Assembly (NCBI GenBank): GCA_009712185.1
Contig: WASQ01000102.1
Coordinates: forward strand, 1 to 35,774
DNA: 35,774 nucleotides
Direction: 5' to 3'
Origin: Telmatospirillum sp.
GTDB lineage: Bacteria; Pseudomonadota; Alphaproteobacteria; Rhodospirillales; Magnetospirillaceae
The position numbers and the translations under genes were made by a program. How positions within the stretch are numbered: position 1 is the first letter of the stretch; each line of letters starts with the position of its first letter. Shown here piece by piece: positions 8,458 to 17,387 of the stretch. Under the pieces are notes generated by a model. The model searched no databases, was not told the origin of the DNA, and worked only from the letters and a program-made list of their open reading frames with translations.

Positions 8458-9531
8458 ATGCGTAAAGTGGCGCTGGCCGCAATCGCTGTTACCACATTCG
8501 CCGGCATCGCCGCCGCCTGGTGGCTTCGTCATACGCCGGAGCCGGTTCCGGAACCGGTGCCGGAACCGGCTTCACCTGGCGCCCGATCCGAGGAGGAGGC
8601 GATCGCCCGGACCCGGGGTCTTGTCTGGCGCGACGGAAACGGGCTCAATTTCCGGCTGAAGTCGGGAGAGATTCTGACGCTTGCCGACCGGTCGGAGTGC
8701 GGCGATCTGCCCTGTCCCAAAGAGTTGACGATCCGATACCGCTTTCTCGACTGGAACGTCGCCGCCGGGGGGTACGATCTCGCCCTGGAACCATCCCCGT
8801 CGCCCCGGACCTTCCTGCCTTATGGAGAGGACGAGGTGATGCTGGTGGATGGCCGCCATGTCGAGCCCGCCGCCTCCGGCCCTGTCGCCCTGCCCGCTCC
8901 GCCACCACCGGCGCAGCCCGACCAAAGCTTGTCCGAATGGTTGACCGACATCGCCAACGGCCGCAACCAGGGGGAGGCTCCGCTGATCGCGGCCAGCCGC
9001 CAGCAGGCGCTCCGCGACGGCCCCCGTCTGATCCTGAAACTGGCGGCCAACCGGTCGATGGTGCTGACCGACGATCTGGTCTGTGGTCAGGTCGCGTGCC
9101 CTCAGCAGGTCTTCCGGTCGTTCGATTACGGAGGCCTCAGCCCGGATGGCCGGTTCCATGTGGTGGAGGAGCATTGGAACGAGGCCAATGCCGGCCTTCT
9201 GATCGATGTCCGCAACGGCGCCATCACGGTCCTGCTGGGCGTTCCGAAATTCTCGCCGGATTCCCGTTATGCGGTGGCGGCGGTCGGCGATCTCGAATGG
9301 TCCGCACCGCGCCGGCTCGAAGTCTGGTCCCTGGACGGAGACACCCCGGGCATCGAATATTCCCTGCCCGCCAAAACGCAGGACGACACGGTCTATGAGG
9401 TGATCGGCTGGGCCGACGGCAGCCATGTCAAACTGCGTCGCGGCCCCTGGTCGTCGGAACGGCGGAGCCCCGTGACGCTAAGCCGCAGCGGCCGCGGCTG
9501 GCGCCTGGAAACGGGGGAGGGGACCAACTGA
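8458..9531 (+). CDS. Membrane-anchored or exported protein of unknown function with internal duplication
   Basis: 357 aa. Residues 4-22 form a hydrophobic signal or anchor, followed by a Pro-Glu-Pro-Val spacer (28-38), so the bulk is probably periplasmic. Two segments resemble each other: residues 63-111 (LNFRLKSGEILTLAD..CGDLPCP) and 191-240 (LILKLAANRSMVLTDD..CGQVACP). Each has strands followed by Cys-Gly-x3-Cys-Pro (C81/C86 and C209/C214), which may form disulfides. The C-terminal half (FSPDSRYAVAAVGDLEWSAP, RLEVWSLDG) reads like beta-propeller-type strands. I recognise no family. Stand-alone gene, convergent with der. Confidence 0.75.
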   Translation: MRKVALAAIAVTTFAGIAAAWWLRHTPEPVPEPVPEPASPGARSEEEAIARTRGLVWRDGNGLNFRLKSGEILTLADRSECGDLPCPKELTIRYRFLDWNVAAGGYDLALEPSPSPRTFLPYGEDEVMLVDGRHVEPAASGPVALPAPPPPAQPDQSLSEWLTDIANGRNQGEAPLIAASRQQALRDGPRLILKLAANRSMVLTDDLVCGQVACPQQVFRSFDYGGLSPDGRFHVVEEHWNEANAGLLIDVRNGAITVLLGVPKFSPDSRYAVAAVGDLEWSAPRRLEVWSLDGDTPGIEYSLPAKTQDDTVYEVIGWADGSHVKLRRGPWSSERRSPVTLSRSGRGWRLETGEGTN

Positions 9532-9540
9532 CGGCGCCCC

Positions 9541-9579
9541 CCGGAAACCGGCTGGCAGTGGTGCTGCCGCCGGTTCCGG
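9541..9579. terminator. Bidirectional terminator hairpin between convergent genes
   Basis: A long imperfect stem: CCGGAAACCGGC pairs with GCCGGTTCCGG, and an inner stem GGCAG/CTGCC caps it. It lies exactly between the convergent gene ending at 9531 and der ending at 9596, so it can serve both. Confidence 0.6.
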
Positions 9580-9595
9580 CCACCGGGAAAAGGGA

Positions 9596-11026
9596 TCAGT
9601 CGTCGGCGTAGGGATTGCGCCGCTTGCGCAGTCCGAAACGGATGGGCACCCCCACAAGACCGAAGCTGTCCCGCAGTCCATTGATCAGATACCGGCTGTA
9701 GGAGTCCGGCAATTCGTCGGCGCGCTGCGTGAACACGGCGAACGTCGGCGGCCGTGTCCGGCCCTGGGTCATGTAGCGCAGCCGGATCCGCCGACCGCCC
9801 ATCACCGCCGGCGGCGGATGCCGTTCGGTCATTTCCGCCAGCCAGCGATTGAGCTGCGCAGTCGAAATCCGGCGGTTCCAGATATCATAGATCCCGGTAA
9901 CCGCTTCCATCAGCCGGTCCACCCCCCGCCCCGCCAACGCGGACAGCGTCACGGTCGGGACGCCCCGGACCTGGGGAAGCGACGTTTCCAGGCGGTCTTT
10001 CAGGCGGCGCAGGGCGTCCGTGCGGTCCTCGACCACATCCCATTTGTTGACGGCCACCACCAGGGCGCGCCCCTCTTCCACCACCAGGCGGGCGATGGTC
10101 AGGTCCTGCTTGTCGAGAATGGCGTTGGCGTCCATCACCAGGACCACCACCTGGGCCATGCGGATCGCCTCGATGGTGTTCGCGGTGGAGAGCTTTTCGA
10201 CCGAGTCGGAGATGTTGGCCCTCCGGCGCAGACCGGCGGTGTCGACCAGGCGGATGACACGTCCGCCATAGGTCCACTCGGTCGTGATCGCGTCCCGGGT
10301 CAACCCCGCCTCGGGCCCGGTCAGCATCCGGTCCTCCCCCAGCAGACGGTTGACCAGGGTCGATTTTCCGACATTGGGGCGCCCGACGATGGCCAGTTGC
10401 AGGGGCCGGGCGGCTTCCACGCGCTCGATCTCCGCCCGTGCATCACCGTCCTCCAGTTCCTCGTCGGAGGGATGCCAGCTCTCCGGCACGGCGTCCTCGT
10501 CCTCCCCGGACGGGACATCCAGTCCGTCATGCTGGCGGGCGAAGGGAAGCAATGCCTCGTAAAGTCCGTCCAGCCCCTCCCCATGTTCGGCGGAAAACGG
10601 CACCGGCTCGCCCAATCCCAGCCCGTAGGACTCGTACAGTCCAGGCGCGCCGGCCTTTCCCTCGCATTTATTCGCCACCAGAATCACCGGTGTCGGACTT
10701 TTGCGCAGATGCCCGGCGAAAAAGGCGTCGAGCGGAGTGACACCGGCCCGGGCATCGATCAGGAAAAGCACCACATGGGCCTCGGCGATGGCCTGTTCGG
10801 TCTGCGCCCGCATGCGCCCCTCGATCGAATTGTCGGTGGCATCCTCAAGACCGGCGGTATCGATCAGGGTGAAGGTCATGTCGGAGATGCCCCCGTGCCC
10901 CTCCCGGCGATCGCGCGTCACGCCGGGCTGATCGTGGACGATGGCGATGCGGCGTCCGATCAGCCGGTTGAAAAGGGTGGACTTGCCCACATTGGGACGT
11001 CCGACGATGGCTACTTTGAAACCCAT
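9596..11026 (-). CDS. der: Ribosome biogenesis GTPase Der (EngA)
   Basis: 476 aa with two tandem Era-like GTPase domains and a C-terminal KH-like domain, acting in 50S subunit maturation. Each G domain has its P-loop GRPNVGKST (about residues 8-16 and 213-221), DTAG (DTAGLEDAT and DTAGLRRRA) and a base-recognition NKC/NKWD motif ([19 protein letters not shown]). The inter-domain linker is acidic ([12 protein letters not shown]). The C terminus [12 protein letters not shown] is typical. It follows bamB by 166 bp in a yfgM-bamB-der order also conserved in enterobacteria. Confidence 0.97.
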   Translation of the reverse strand: MGFKVAIVGRPNVGKSTLFNRLIGRRIAIVHDQPGVTRDRREGHGGISDMTFTLIDTAGLEDATDNSIEGRMRAQTEQAIAEAHVVLFLIDARAGVTPLDAFFAGHLRKSPTPVILVANKCEGKAGAPGLYESYGLGLGEPVPFSAEHGEGLDGLYEALLPFARQHDGLDVPSGEDEDAVPESWHPSDEELEDGDARAEIERVEAARPLQLAIVGRPNVGKSTLVNRLLGEDRMLTGPEAGLTRDAITTEWTYGGRVIRLVDTAGLRRRANISDSVEKLSTANTIEAIRMAQVVVLVMDANAILDKQDLTIARLVVEEGRALVVAVNKWDVVEDRTDALRRLKDRLETSLPQVRGVPTVTLSALAGRGVDRLMEAVTGIYDIWNRRISTAQLNRWLAEMTERHPPPAVMGGRRIRLRYMTQGRTRPPTFAVFTQRADELPDSYSRYLINGLRDSFGLVGVPIRFGLRKRRNPYADD

Positions 11027-11192
11027 GGGGGGCGGATCTCCGCGATGATTGGGTCATACCCGTCAATGGCGAAGGACGCGGTCCCGGGCGCCGGGGCGCC
11101 GGCGTTCCCGGTTCCCTGGCGACGCCCGCGCCCGCGGCCCCGGCCCGTGGGTCCGTCCGGGCCGCTGACATCGGCGCGGAGGACTGCTCCGT

Positions 11193-12512
11193 TCAGCGAT
11201 AGGCCAGCAGGTCGCCCTCGGTGGTGACGAACAGCAGGGTCTTGTCGGCGACGATCGGCGTGATCGTCACGCCGTCCGGCAGTTCGTCCTTGCTCATCAC
11301 CTCGCCGGTCTGCGGCGACAGGAACAGAACCTCGCCCACAGAGGAGACCACGATCAGCCGTCCCCCCGCAAGCACCGGACCGGTCCAGACCAGCCGGCCG
11401 CTCTTGTCCTCCGGGTCGTCCCAGCGCTGCAAGGGCTTCACCCAGCGGACCTGACCGGTTTCGGTCTCGAAGCAGGCGATCTCGGAATTGTTGGTGACAA
11501 GATAGACAAAGTCGCCGGCGACCCACGGCGTCTGGATCGACCCCACTTCCTTGTCCCACACGCGCCGGCCGGTGCGGAGATCGACGGCGGCGAAAATATC
11601 GCTGTTACCGGCAACGTAAACGCGCCCGTGGTCGATCACCGGCAGTCCCCGGATGTCGGTCAGCGTGGCCACCTGATCGGTCCGCTTCAGGGTCGAGATC
11701 ACCTCGCTCCACTGAACGGTGCCGTTTTCAATGCGCAGAGCGAACAGCTCGCCGGAGCTGTAGGGCGACAACACGGTATTGCCGTCGGCCGCCGGGCTGG
11801 TTCCGCCCAGCATCGAGGCCATCTCGCTGATCCCATTGTGGTGCCACAGCTCGTGGCCGTTGTCGGTCGCCAGCGCCAGCGTGGCATTGTCGACGGTCAC
11901 GAGCAGAATCCGGCCGTTGCGAACCGTGGGCGCCCCGCGAACCGGGGACGGCAGGGCATGGCGCCACAGAACCTTGCCATTGGCGGCGTCGATGGCCACC
12001 AGCTCGGCATATTGGGTGGTGGCATAGATCCGCCCGCCGTCGAAGGCCAGTCCGCCGCCATAGCTTCCGTCGCCGCTATCGTCGTCGGGCGCCAGATCGA
12101 TCTTCCAGAGGCGCGAACCGTCCTTCAGGCCGTAGGCCGAGACCACCGATTCCGAATCCATGGCGAAGACCTTGCCCTCGGCAACCACCGGCTGGGTCAG
12201 GAAGGCATGACGTTTGCCGGCCCCGGCGCCGATCGATGTGTCCCAGACCCGGTGCGGGGTCGAGGACAGGGCGAGATGACGGGGGTCATGTTGCGGCGAC
12301 CCGCCGGCCTGAGGCCAATCCGCGATGGGCTCCATCGGCGGCAGCCGGATCGGCCCTTTGTTACCGGCATCGGCTTCCAGGGTCTTGCTCTGGGTCAGGA
12401 TGCTGATGCGCTTGCCGGGCAACGGCGGCGTCGGAGTATCGCCGAACCAGTTGTCTCCGCTGCACGCCGCGAGGAACCCGCAAGAGGCGAGGATTAGGGC
12501 AAAACGACGCAT
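11193..12512 (-). CDS. bamB: Outer membrane assembly factor BamB-like beta-propeller lipoprotein
   Basis: 439 aa with a lipoprotein signal ending in LAAC (Cys at about residue 17), then a PQQ-type beta-propeller. Repeated WxxDL / GRIYATTQYAELVAIDAANGKVLWR-type blades are visible, e.g. GKVFAMDSESVVSAYGLKDG, GELFALRIENGTVQWSE, GRVYVAGNSDIFAAVDLRTG and FVYLVTNNSEIACFETETG. It acts as the periplasmic outer-membrane scaffold of the BAM complex. It is 16 bp after the yfgM-like gene and upstream of der. PQQ dehydrogenase is excluded by the lipobox and operon context. Confidence 0.92.
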   Translation of the reverse strand: MRRFALILASCGFLAACSGDNWFGDTPTPPLPGKRISILTQSKTLEADAGNKGPIRLPPMEPIADWPQAGGSPQHDPRHLALSSTPHRVWDTSIGAGAGKRHAFLTQPVVAEGKVFAMDSESVVSAYGLKDGSRLWKIDLAPDDDSGDGSYGGGLAFDGGRIYATTQYAELVAIDAANGKVLWRHALPSPVRGAPTVRNGRILLVTVDNATLALATDNGHELWHHNGISEMASMLGGTSPAADGNTVLSPYSSGELFALRIENGTVQWSEVISTLKRTDQVATLTDIRGLPVIDHGRVYVAGNSDIFAAVDLRTGRRVWDKEVGSIQTPWVAGDFVYLVTNNSEIACFETETGQVRWVKPLQRWDDPEDKSGRLVWTGPVLAGGRLIVVSSVGEVLFLSPQTGEVMSKDELPDGVTITPIVADKTLLFVTTEGDLLAYR

Positions 12513-12528
12513 GTTGGAAGGATCCCCC

Positions 12529-13218
12529 TCAGCCCTTGGCCTTGTCGGCGGCGGGCGCTAGAACGGCAAGCATTTCGGCGGCGCGGGCACGGATGCCGGC
12601 AGGCGCCTGCAAATCGTCGGCAAGCTGCTTGTAAAGTTCGGTGGCACGCCTGGCGTCGCCCTTCTTGCGGGCGATGAGCGCCAACACCTCGGTCGCGGTG
12701 AAATGCCACGGATTGGCGACCACGGCCAGCGGCGCCACCTTGGGTTCGAGTTTGGCCGGATCGGCGGTATCGACCGTCAGCAGGGCCAGCTTCAGAACGG
12801 CAAGGTCGCGGTAATAGGCCGGCGCGGAGGAGGCCGAGATCTTTTCATAGGCGGCACTGGCGCCCGCCACATCTCCCTGCCGGGTCAGTTCCTCGGCACG
12901 ACGCATGGCCGCTGCGACGCCAAATCCGGTATTGGCATCGGCGGCCAGACGGGACAGCGCCTCCAGCGCCTCCGTCGTCTTGCCCTGGTTCAGCAGTTCC
13001 TCGGCGGCGACATAGGCGGCGGCCTCTTTCTGGCGCTGATGCCCCTGCCATTCCTGCCATCCCTGATAGCCGGCGACCACAAGCACCACGCCCACCACGG
13101 CAGCGACAATCCAGTTGCCGTACTGTTTCCAGAGCTTGTGATACTGTTCGCGGCGAAGTTCCTCGTCGACCTCCTGTATCAGAAGGTCTCCTGCGCTATC
13201 CTTGTCGCTGGCGCTCAC
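12529..13218 (-). CDS. YfgM-like membrane-anchored TPR protein
   Basis: 229 aa with one transmembrane helix (about residues 33-51, WIVAAVVGVVLVVAGYQGW) after a charged cytosolic N terminus (EVDEELRREQYHKLWKQYGN, the usual YfgM/DUF2133-type start). A periplasmic helical TPR-like region follows (AYVAAEELLNQGKTTEAL, KKGDARRATELYKQLADD). Enterobacterial YfgM is an ancillary SecYEG partner linking translocation to periplasmic chaperones. Adjacency to bamB and der supports the assignment. Confidence 0.88.
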   Translation of the reverse strand: MSASDKDSAGDLLIQEVDEELRREQYHKLWKQYGNWIVAAVVGVVLVVAGYQGWQEWQGHQRQKEAAAYVAAEELLNQGKTTEALEALSRLAADANTGFGVAAAMRRAEELTRQGDVAGASAAYEKISASSAPAYYRDLAVLKLALLTVDTADPAKLEPKVAPLAVVANPWHFTATEVLALIARKKGDARRATELYKQLADDLQAPAGIRARAAEMLAVLAPAADKAKG

Positions 13219-13481
13219 CGTTCACTCTCTCCTTGGCCTTGGAACGGCGGCCAACATAACGCCGGCTTCACGCCAAGGCAAATACGGCCTTGCGCCTCCC
13301 GTCGCGCGGTGGGCAAACCGGCCGGTCTGCCGCGATGGGAAAGCCCGGGAAACCGCCGAAACGGACCGTCGGAGGGCCATCCGCCCCAATGGCGCGCGCC
13401 ATCTTCATTGACTCTCTTTTAACCCGGCAGGTCCTATAGTTCTGTTCCGGCCCGGGGCCGGTTTGGAAGCGGTGGGATGAG

Positions 13482-13865
13482 ATGGGGCGTCTGCTGGTCT
13501 GCCTGACGATGATTGCGGCCCTCGCCGGATGCGAGGCGTGGAACGGGACAACGAAGGCCCTGCGCCCCGGCATCCCCGCCGCCACCACCTTCGTTCTGGT
13601 CGATGCCGCCAGCCTGATCAACACCCACAAAACCATCGACGATCATCTGATCTCGCTTCTGACCGGCATGGATTGTTCGACCGTCCGCGCCTCCAAGGGA
13701 GACCATTACTGCCTGGAGCCCCCGGAACAGAAGCCCGTCTACATCCGGACGACCTATTGCTACAAAAGCCTGGCGAAGGTCACCTGCTACGACCAGCCCT
13801 TCGATAAGGACGCGACGCAGCTTTATGGCGTGCGGATCGACCGGATCCCGGTCGGTCTCGAATAA
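13482..13865 (+). CDS. Small lipoprotein of unknown function
   Basis: 127 aa with a signal peptide ending in a lipobox (IAALAGC, Cys17), so a membrane lipoprotein. After it come TTFVLVDAASLINTHKTIDDHLISLL and a Cys-rich part (MDCST, HYCLEPP, TTYCYKSLAKVTCYDQPFDKDA) with several probable disulfides. I recognise no characterised family. It probably has its own promoter in the 263-bp gap after the divergent yfgM-like gene. The gap holds TTGACT (13408) and TATAGT (13435), but at 21-bp spacing, which is too long for a confident sigma-70 call. Confidence 0.8.
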   Translation: MGRLLVCLTMIAALAGCEAWNGTTKALRPGIPAATTFVLVDAASLINTHKTIDDHLISLLTGMDCSTVRASKGDHYCLEPPEQKPVYIRTTYCYKSLAKVTCYDQPFDKDATQLYGVRIDRIPVGLE

Positions 13866-13988
13866 TCGTCCCCCCCTTCCCTCCGGAGCCCGGATGCCCC
13901 GCATGACCGGGGCCCGGCACAATCGGCTCCCTGTCCTGGTCAGCCGCTAAAATGGCGCCCCAGCCGTCACGGCGCTGGACGGATGCCT

Positions 13989-14019
13989 CCGGTTGTTGAA
14001 ATATATTGTTCACATACAA
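13989..14019. promoter_or_regulatory. AT-rich inverted repeat upstream of the DUF2794 gene
   Basis: A GGTTGT..ACAACC inverted pair encloses an AT-rich core (GAAATATATTGTTCACAT), about 85 bp upstream of the DUF2794 start. It could be a promoter with an operator or the terminator of the preceding lipoprotein gene. Confidence 0.3.
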
Positions 14020-14098
14020 CCCCGAAAATTCCTTCGGCCGGCTGGTCCTGACGCGTCGTCTGATCATGACAAGGGGCCCATGGCGACAGGGAGGCGCG

Positions 14099-14473
14099 AT
14101 GGGTCAGGTCGTACGGATGGAGGAACCGCACCGGTCGGCGGCAGTGGCCGTTCGCTTCGAACGATCCGAACTGTCGCGGCTGCTGTCGCTCTACAGCATC
14201 CGGGTCTCACGCGGGGAATGGCGGGATTACGCCATCGATCTGGGATCGGGCCGCGCCGTCTTCTCGATTTTCCGCACGGCGCTGGACCGTCCGATTTTCA
14301 CAATCTCGAAGATTGTCCGCCAGGGCCGCGTGGCCTGCTGGGAGGTGGCTGCTGGCGTCAAAACCGTGTTGCGCGCCGACACGCTGGACGAGGCGCTGGC
14401 CGCGTTCGACCGGCGCCTGCGGCTTGTCGCCGCCCTTGATCAGGGGCCACCCCTGTCCGGAGCCGGAGCCTGA
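14099..14473 (+). CDS. DUF2794 family protein
   Basis: 124 aa matching the alphaproteobacterial DUF2794 pattern as I know it: VRFERSELSRLLSLYSIRVS, then GEWRDYAIDLGSGRAVFSIF and a strand-rich C-terminal half. Function is unknown. The ATG at 14099 is chosen because AGGGAGG lies just upstream. A start at 14006 would add 31 residues of non-conserved sequence. Confidence 0.85.
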   Translation: MGQVVRMEEPHRSAAVAVRFERSELSRLLSLYSIRVSRGEWRDYAIDLGSGRAVFSIFRTALDRPIFTISKIVRQGRVACWEVAAGVKTVLRADTLDEALAAFDRRLRLVAALDQGPPLSGAGA

Positions 14474-14509
14474 CCCGGCCCGCCAGGACGGATTTCGGGA
14501 AACCGCGGC

Positions 14510-14670
14510 GACTCATACCAGCCTGCGCTCATCGGAACCGATCAGCACAGCCCTCAGGCGTCGGGCGGGTTTCTCCGAAACCCTTGGGCCATCGCTCGCT
14601 ATCCACTCGCGGGCCCGAGGGCGGGCCAGCCAACCGGCGATGAGTCAGCCTCATCGCCGGTTGGTATCAG
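14510..14670 (-). repeat. Dispersed palindromic element, copy 3 (full length)
   Basis: Reverse complement reads CTGATACCAACCGGCGATGAG, then CTCATCGCCGGTTGG, a GGCCCG..CGGGCCC hairpin, and TGAGGGCTGTGCTGATCGGTTCC. This is the same block order as copy 2 at 2844-2998. The 5' palindrome has arms CCAACCGGCGATGAG / CTCATCGCCGGTTGG around GCTGA. It ends at the stop of the nucleotidyltransferase gene and marks the left edge of phosphonate locus A. Confidence 0.7.
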
Positions 14671-15509
14671 CCCGCCATCACCAGCCGGGGCAACACAATA
14701 TCGCGAGCGCGCGCGACATCGGCCTCGAAATCGATCTCCGTCCAGGGCAGGCCGCTGATGTCCTCCGCGTGGAAACGTGCCGGATCGCAGAGGATTTCAT
14801 CGCGGATGGCCTCCTCATATTCCTGGCCGGTCTGACCACGCGCGATATAGCCGTCGCAGCCGTCGGCCAGGGCCGCCGCCATGGCCGGGGAAAAACGGAA
14901 AAATCCCACCGATTCGCCGTACCACTCATGGGCATGTTCCGGCTTTTTGCGGAAATCGACGATCCGGCCCTCCCGGAAGCAGACCTTCACGGGCTCGTCG
15001 CCGGGTTCGACATCGCGATCGACGAGGAGGCAATTCTCGCCCCCGGCGGCCAGAAGGCGGGCGATCATTTCCGGACCGTAGAGCACATCGCCATCCATCA
15101 GCAGAACCGGCGTGCCGGCGCGAAGGGTCTTCCCCTGCGCGGCCAGCGAGACCAGACTGCCTTCGCGGAAGCGCTCGTTGCGGACGAATCCGACCAGCCC
15201 TCCGGCCCCCAGGCGCTCCACCTCGGCGCGGATCAGATCCTCGCCATAGCCGACGGTGAGCATGACCCGGCCGATACCATTGCGCCGGAGCGCGTCGAGA
15301 TGACGCTCCAGCAACGTCCGTCCCTCGAACTGCAGGAGAACCTTCGGTGGCAGATCCCGTCCGCCAAGCCGCCGCCCCACACCGGCGACCAGAAGAATGG
15401 CCGTCGTTCCGTCGAATACCGCCGTTGACAAGATCGTCTCAATCCCCTTGAGGTTTGCCGGTTTCCGGCAAATATAAATCCGTTCCCAGATCCGCTCGGA
15501 TCGATCCAT
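14667..15509 (-). CDS. Stand-alone sugar/choline-phosphate-type nucleotidyltransferase
   Basis: 280 aa, NTP_transferase (LicC / inositol-1-phosphate cytidylyltransferase-like). The nucleotide signature LVAGVGRRLGG...PPKVLL near residue 40 is intact including the Arg. MDGDVLYGP supplies the metal/base-binding Asp pair, GESVGFFRFS the substrate-side block, and WTEIDFEADVARA the C-terminal metal-binding motif. It is probably a cytidylyltransferase for AEP or another phosphonate or phospho-alcohol. The start is uncertain: ATG at 15509 is used, but the first 27 residues span a perfect palindrome (15454-15472) and conserved sequence only begins at residue 30-36, so a later TTG start is possible. 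Divergent from the pepM fusion. Confidence 0.85.
   Translation of the reverse strand: MDRSERIWERIYICRKPANLKGIETILSTAVFDGTTAILLVAGVGRRLGGRDLPPKVLLQFEGRTLLERHLDALRRNGIGRVMLTVGYGEDLIRAEVERLGAGGLVGFVRNERFREGSLVSLAAQGKTLRAGTPVLLMDGDVLYGPEMIARLLAAGGENCLLVDRDVEPGDEPVKVCFREGRIVDFRKKPEHAHEWYGESVGFFRFSPAMAAALADGCDGYIARGQTGQEYEEAIRDEILCDPARFHAEDISGLPWTEIDFEADVARARDIVLPRLVMAG
15454..15472. promoter_or_regulatory. Perfect hairpin/operator at the start of the nucleotidyltransferase gene
   Basis: TTTGCCGG-TTT-CCGGCAAA: perfect 8-bp arms with a 3-nt loop. It overlaps the annotated N terminus of the minus-strand gene, which argues either for a later true start (making this a leader hairpin or operator) or for structure near the start codon. 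Confidence 0.4.
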
Positions 15510-15595
15510 CCCCCGACTCGCCTCTTGAACCGGTGGTCACAAGGCATGGATTCGCCTTAGATGTACGCATTGACGAGGGGGCCGTCAAATCATTA

Positions 15596-15613
15596 ACATA
15601 CATCGCTGTATGT
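15596..15613. promoter_or_regulatory. 18-bp palindromic operator candidate in the divergent phosphonate promoter region
   Basis: ACATACATCGCTGTATGT: perfect 7-bp arms around TCGC. It lies in the 231-bp AT-rich gap between the divergent nucleotidyltransferase and pepM-fusion genes, the natural place for a repressor site controlling both. Size and symmetry suit a dimeric HTH regulator. The TetR-family gene at 21742 is a candidate, although its own upstream palindrome has a different sequence. Confidence 0.45.
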
Positions 15614-15740
15614 AGATAAAATCCCGCAGATTGGAAGGCAACCGGCGGCGGCTGAGGGGCGCCAGAGGGACTGTCCGTCTTCCCAAAAGGCAATGAAGAG
15701 CGAAACGACCCAAGATTAAAAAAATAAACATCAATAACAT

Positions 15741-17387
15741 ATGGATAAGTCCGTGAGCGAACTCTCCTTAGTAAAACAGGCGAAAAAAACCAAATTTGCG
15801 GCCCTTCGCCACGAAATTTACTCTTCAGACCTTTCCTTCCTGATGGAGGCTCACAGCGGCCTTTCGGCGATGATCGTCGAGGAGGCGGGATTCAAGGGAA
15901 TCTGGGCGTCGGGATTGACGATCTCCGCCAGTCTGGGGTTGCGCGACAGCAATGAGGCATCCTGGACGCAGGTTCTCGACGTGCTGGAATATATGGCGGA
16001 TTCCACCAGTCTGCCCATTCTGGTCGACGGCGATACCGGCTACGGCAATTTCAATAACGTGCGACGCCTTGTCCGCAAGCTGTGCGAACGCCAGATCGGC
16101 GGCGTCTGCATTGAGGACAAGCTGTTCCCCAAGACCAATTCCTTTATCGGGGAGCGCCAGCCGCTCGCCGACGTCGACGAATTCTGCGGCCGCATCAAGG
16201 CCGGCAAGGACAGCCAGACCGACGACGATTTCGTCCTGGTGGCCCGCGTCGAGGCTTTGATCTCGGGCCATGGCATGGAGGAGGCGCTGCGCCGCGCCGA
16301 GGCCTATCGCGCCGCCGGCGCCGATGCCATCCTGATCCATTCGAAGCGTGCCGATGCCGGCGAGATCCTCGATTTTACCCGGCACTGGCAGAACCGCTGC
16401 CCCCTGGTGATCGTCCCGACCATGTATTTCAACACGCCGACCGACACGTTCCGGCAGGCGGGCATCTCCACCATCATCTGGGCCAACCACAATTTGCGCG
16501 CCTCGATCACCGCGATGCGCGAGACCAGCCGGCGGATTCATGACACGCAGTCGCTCTCCGGAACCGAGGGCGGCGTGGCGACGGTCAAGGACATCTTCCA
16601 TCTGGTCGGCAATGCCGAGCTGACGGCCGCCGAAAAGCGTTACCTGCCGGATCGGGCGACCGCCCGCGCCGTGGTGCTGGCCGCGGGCGGCGGCGCACTC
16701 GGCGATCTGACGCGCGACAAGCCGAAATGCATGGTCGACATCCGGGGCCGGTCGCTGCTGCAACGGCTGGTGGGCACGCTCCAGAACGCCGGCATCCGGG
16801 AAATCTCCGTTGTCCGCGGCGAACACAAGGAAGCCGTGGTGCTTCCGGATATTCAGACCATTGACAACGACCGCTACCGCGAGACCGGGGAAGCGTTCTC
16901 CCTGGGATGCGCGCGCAGCCGGATCGACGGCGAAACCGTGGTTGTCTATGGCGATGTCCTGTTCCGCGATTACATCCTGGACGGGGTGATGGCGGCCAAG
17001 GGTGACATCGTGCTGGCGGTCGACGCCAAAAGCGCCATGCTGAAGGCGGAAGGCCAGCCCCGCGACCAGGTTGAGGCCGACCGCCCCTTCTCAGGCAACT
17101 ATCTTGACGACCAGCCCGTCCATCTGGTCCGGATGGCGGAGGATATCGCGCCCGCCGCGGCCCCCGGGGAATGGATCGGCCTCGCCCGGTTCTCGCGCCT
17201 GGGGGCCGTCTGGCTGGCTGAGGAGATCGACGCGCTGGAAGCGGAGGGACTGCTGGAAACGGCCGACATGCCCCTGCTGCTGACCCGCCTTGCCGCGCGT
17301 CATCCGGTGGTGGTGCACTATGTCCTGGGCCACTGGCTTGATGTCGACACCTTGCAGGATGTGGGGGACGCCCTCAACTTCACCTGA
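15741..17387 (+). CDS. pepM: Phosphoenolpyruvate mutase fused to a C-terminal nucleotidyltransferase
   Basis: 548 aa. Residues 20-290 are PEP mutase, which isomerises PEP to phosphonopyruvate, the entry step of almost all C-P bond synthesis. DGDTGYGN (96-103) and the diagnostic [11 protein letters not shown] (125-135) are present, separating it from isocitrate-lyase relatives. Residues 309-548 are a LicC/PntC-like nucleotidyltransferase ending in [14 protein letters not shown], probably making CMP-AEP. Its nucleotide loop reads [19 protein letters not shown] and lacks the Arg expected before Leu, so activity may be altered. No good Shine-Dalgarno precedes the ATG, and the leader is A-rich. 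First gene of the operon; a 230-bp gap follows. Confidence 0.95.
   Translation: MDKSVSELSLVKQAKKTKFAALRHEIYSSDLSFLMEAHSGLSAMIVEEAGFKGIWASGLTISASLGLRDSNEASWTQVLDVLEYMADSTSLPILVDGDTGYGNFNNVRRLVRKLCERQIGGVCIEDKLFPKTNSFIGERQPLADVDEFCGRIKAGKDSQTDDDFVLVARVEALISGHGMEEALRRAEAYRAAGADAILIHSKRADAGEILDFTRHWQNRCPLVIVPTMYFNTPTDTFRQAGISTIIWANHNLRASITAMRETSRRIHDTQSLSGTEGGVATVKDIFHLVGNAELTAAEKRYLPDRATARAVVLAAGGGALGDLTRDKPKCMVDIRGRSLLQRLVGTLQNAGIREISVVRGEHKEAVVLPDIQTIDNDRYRETGEAFSLGCARSRIDGETVVVYGDVLFRDYILDGVMAAKGDIVLAVDAKSAMLKAEGQPRDQVEADRPFSGNYLDDQPVHLVRMAEDIAPAAAPGEWIGLARFSRLGAVWLAEEIDALEAEGLLETADMPLLLTRLAARHPVVVHYVLGHWLDVDTLQDVGDALNFT

Noticed and set aside
13408-13440. TTGACT..TATAGT as a sigma-70 promoter of the small lipoprotein gene
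   Set aside because: The spacing is 21 bp, too long for a confident call.
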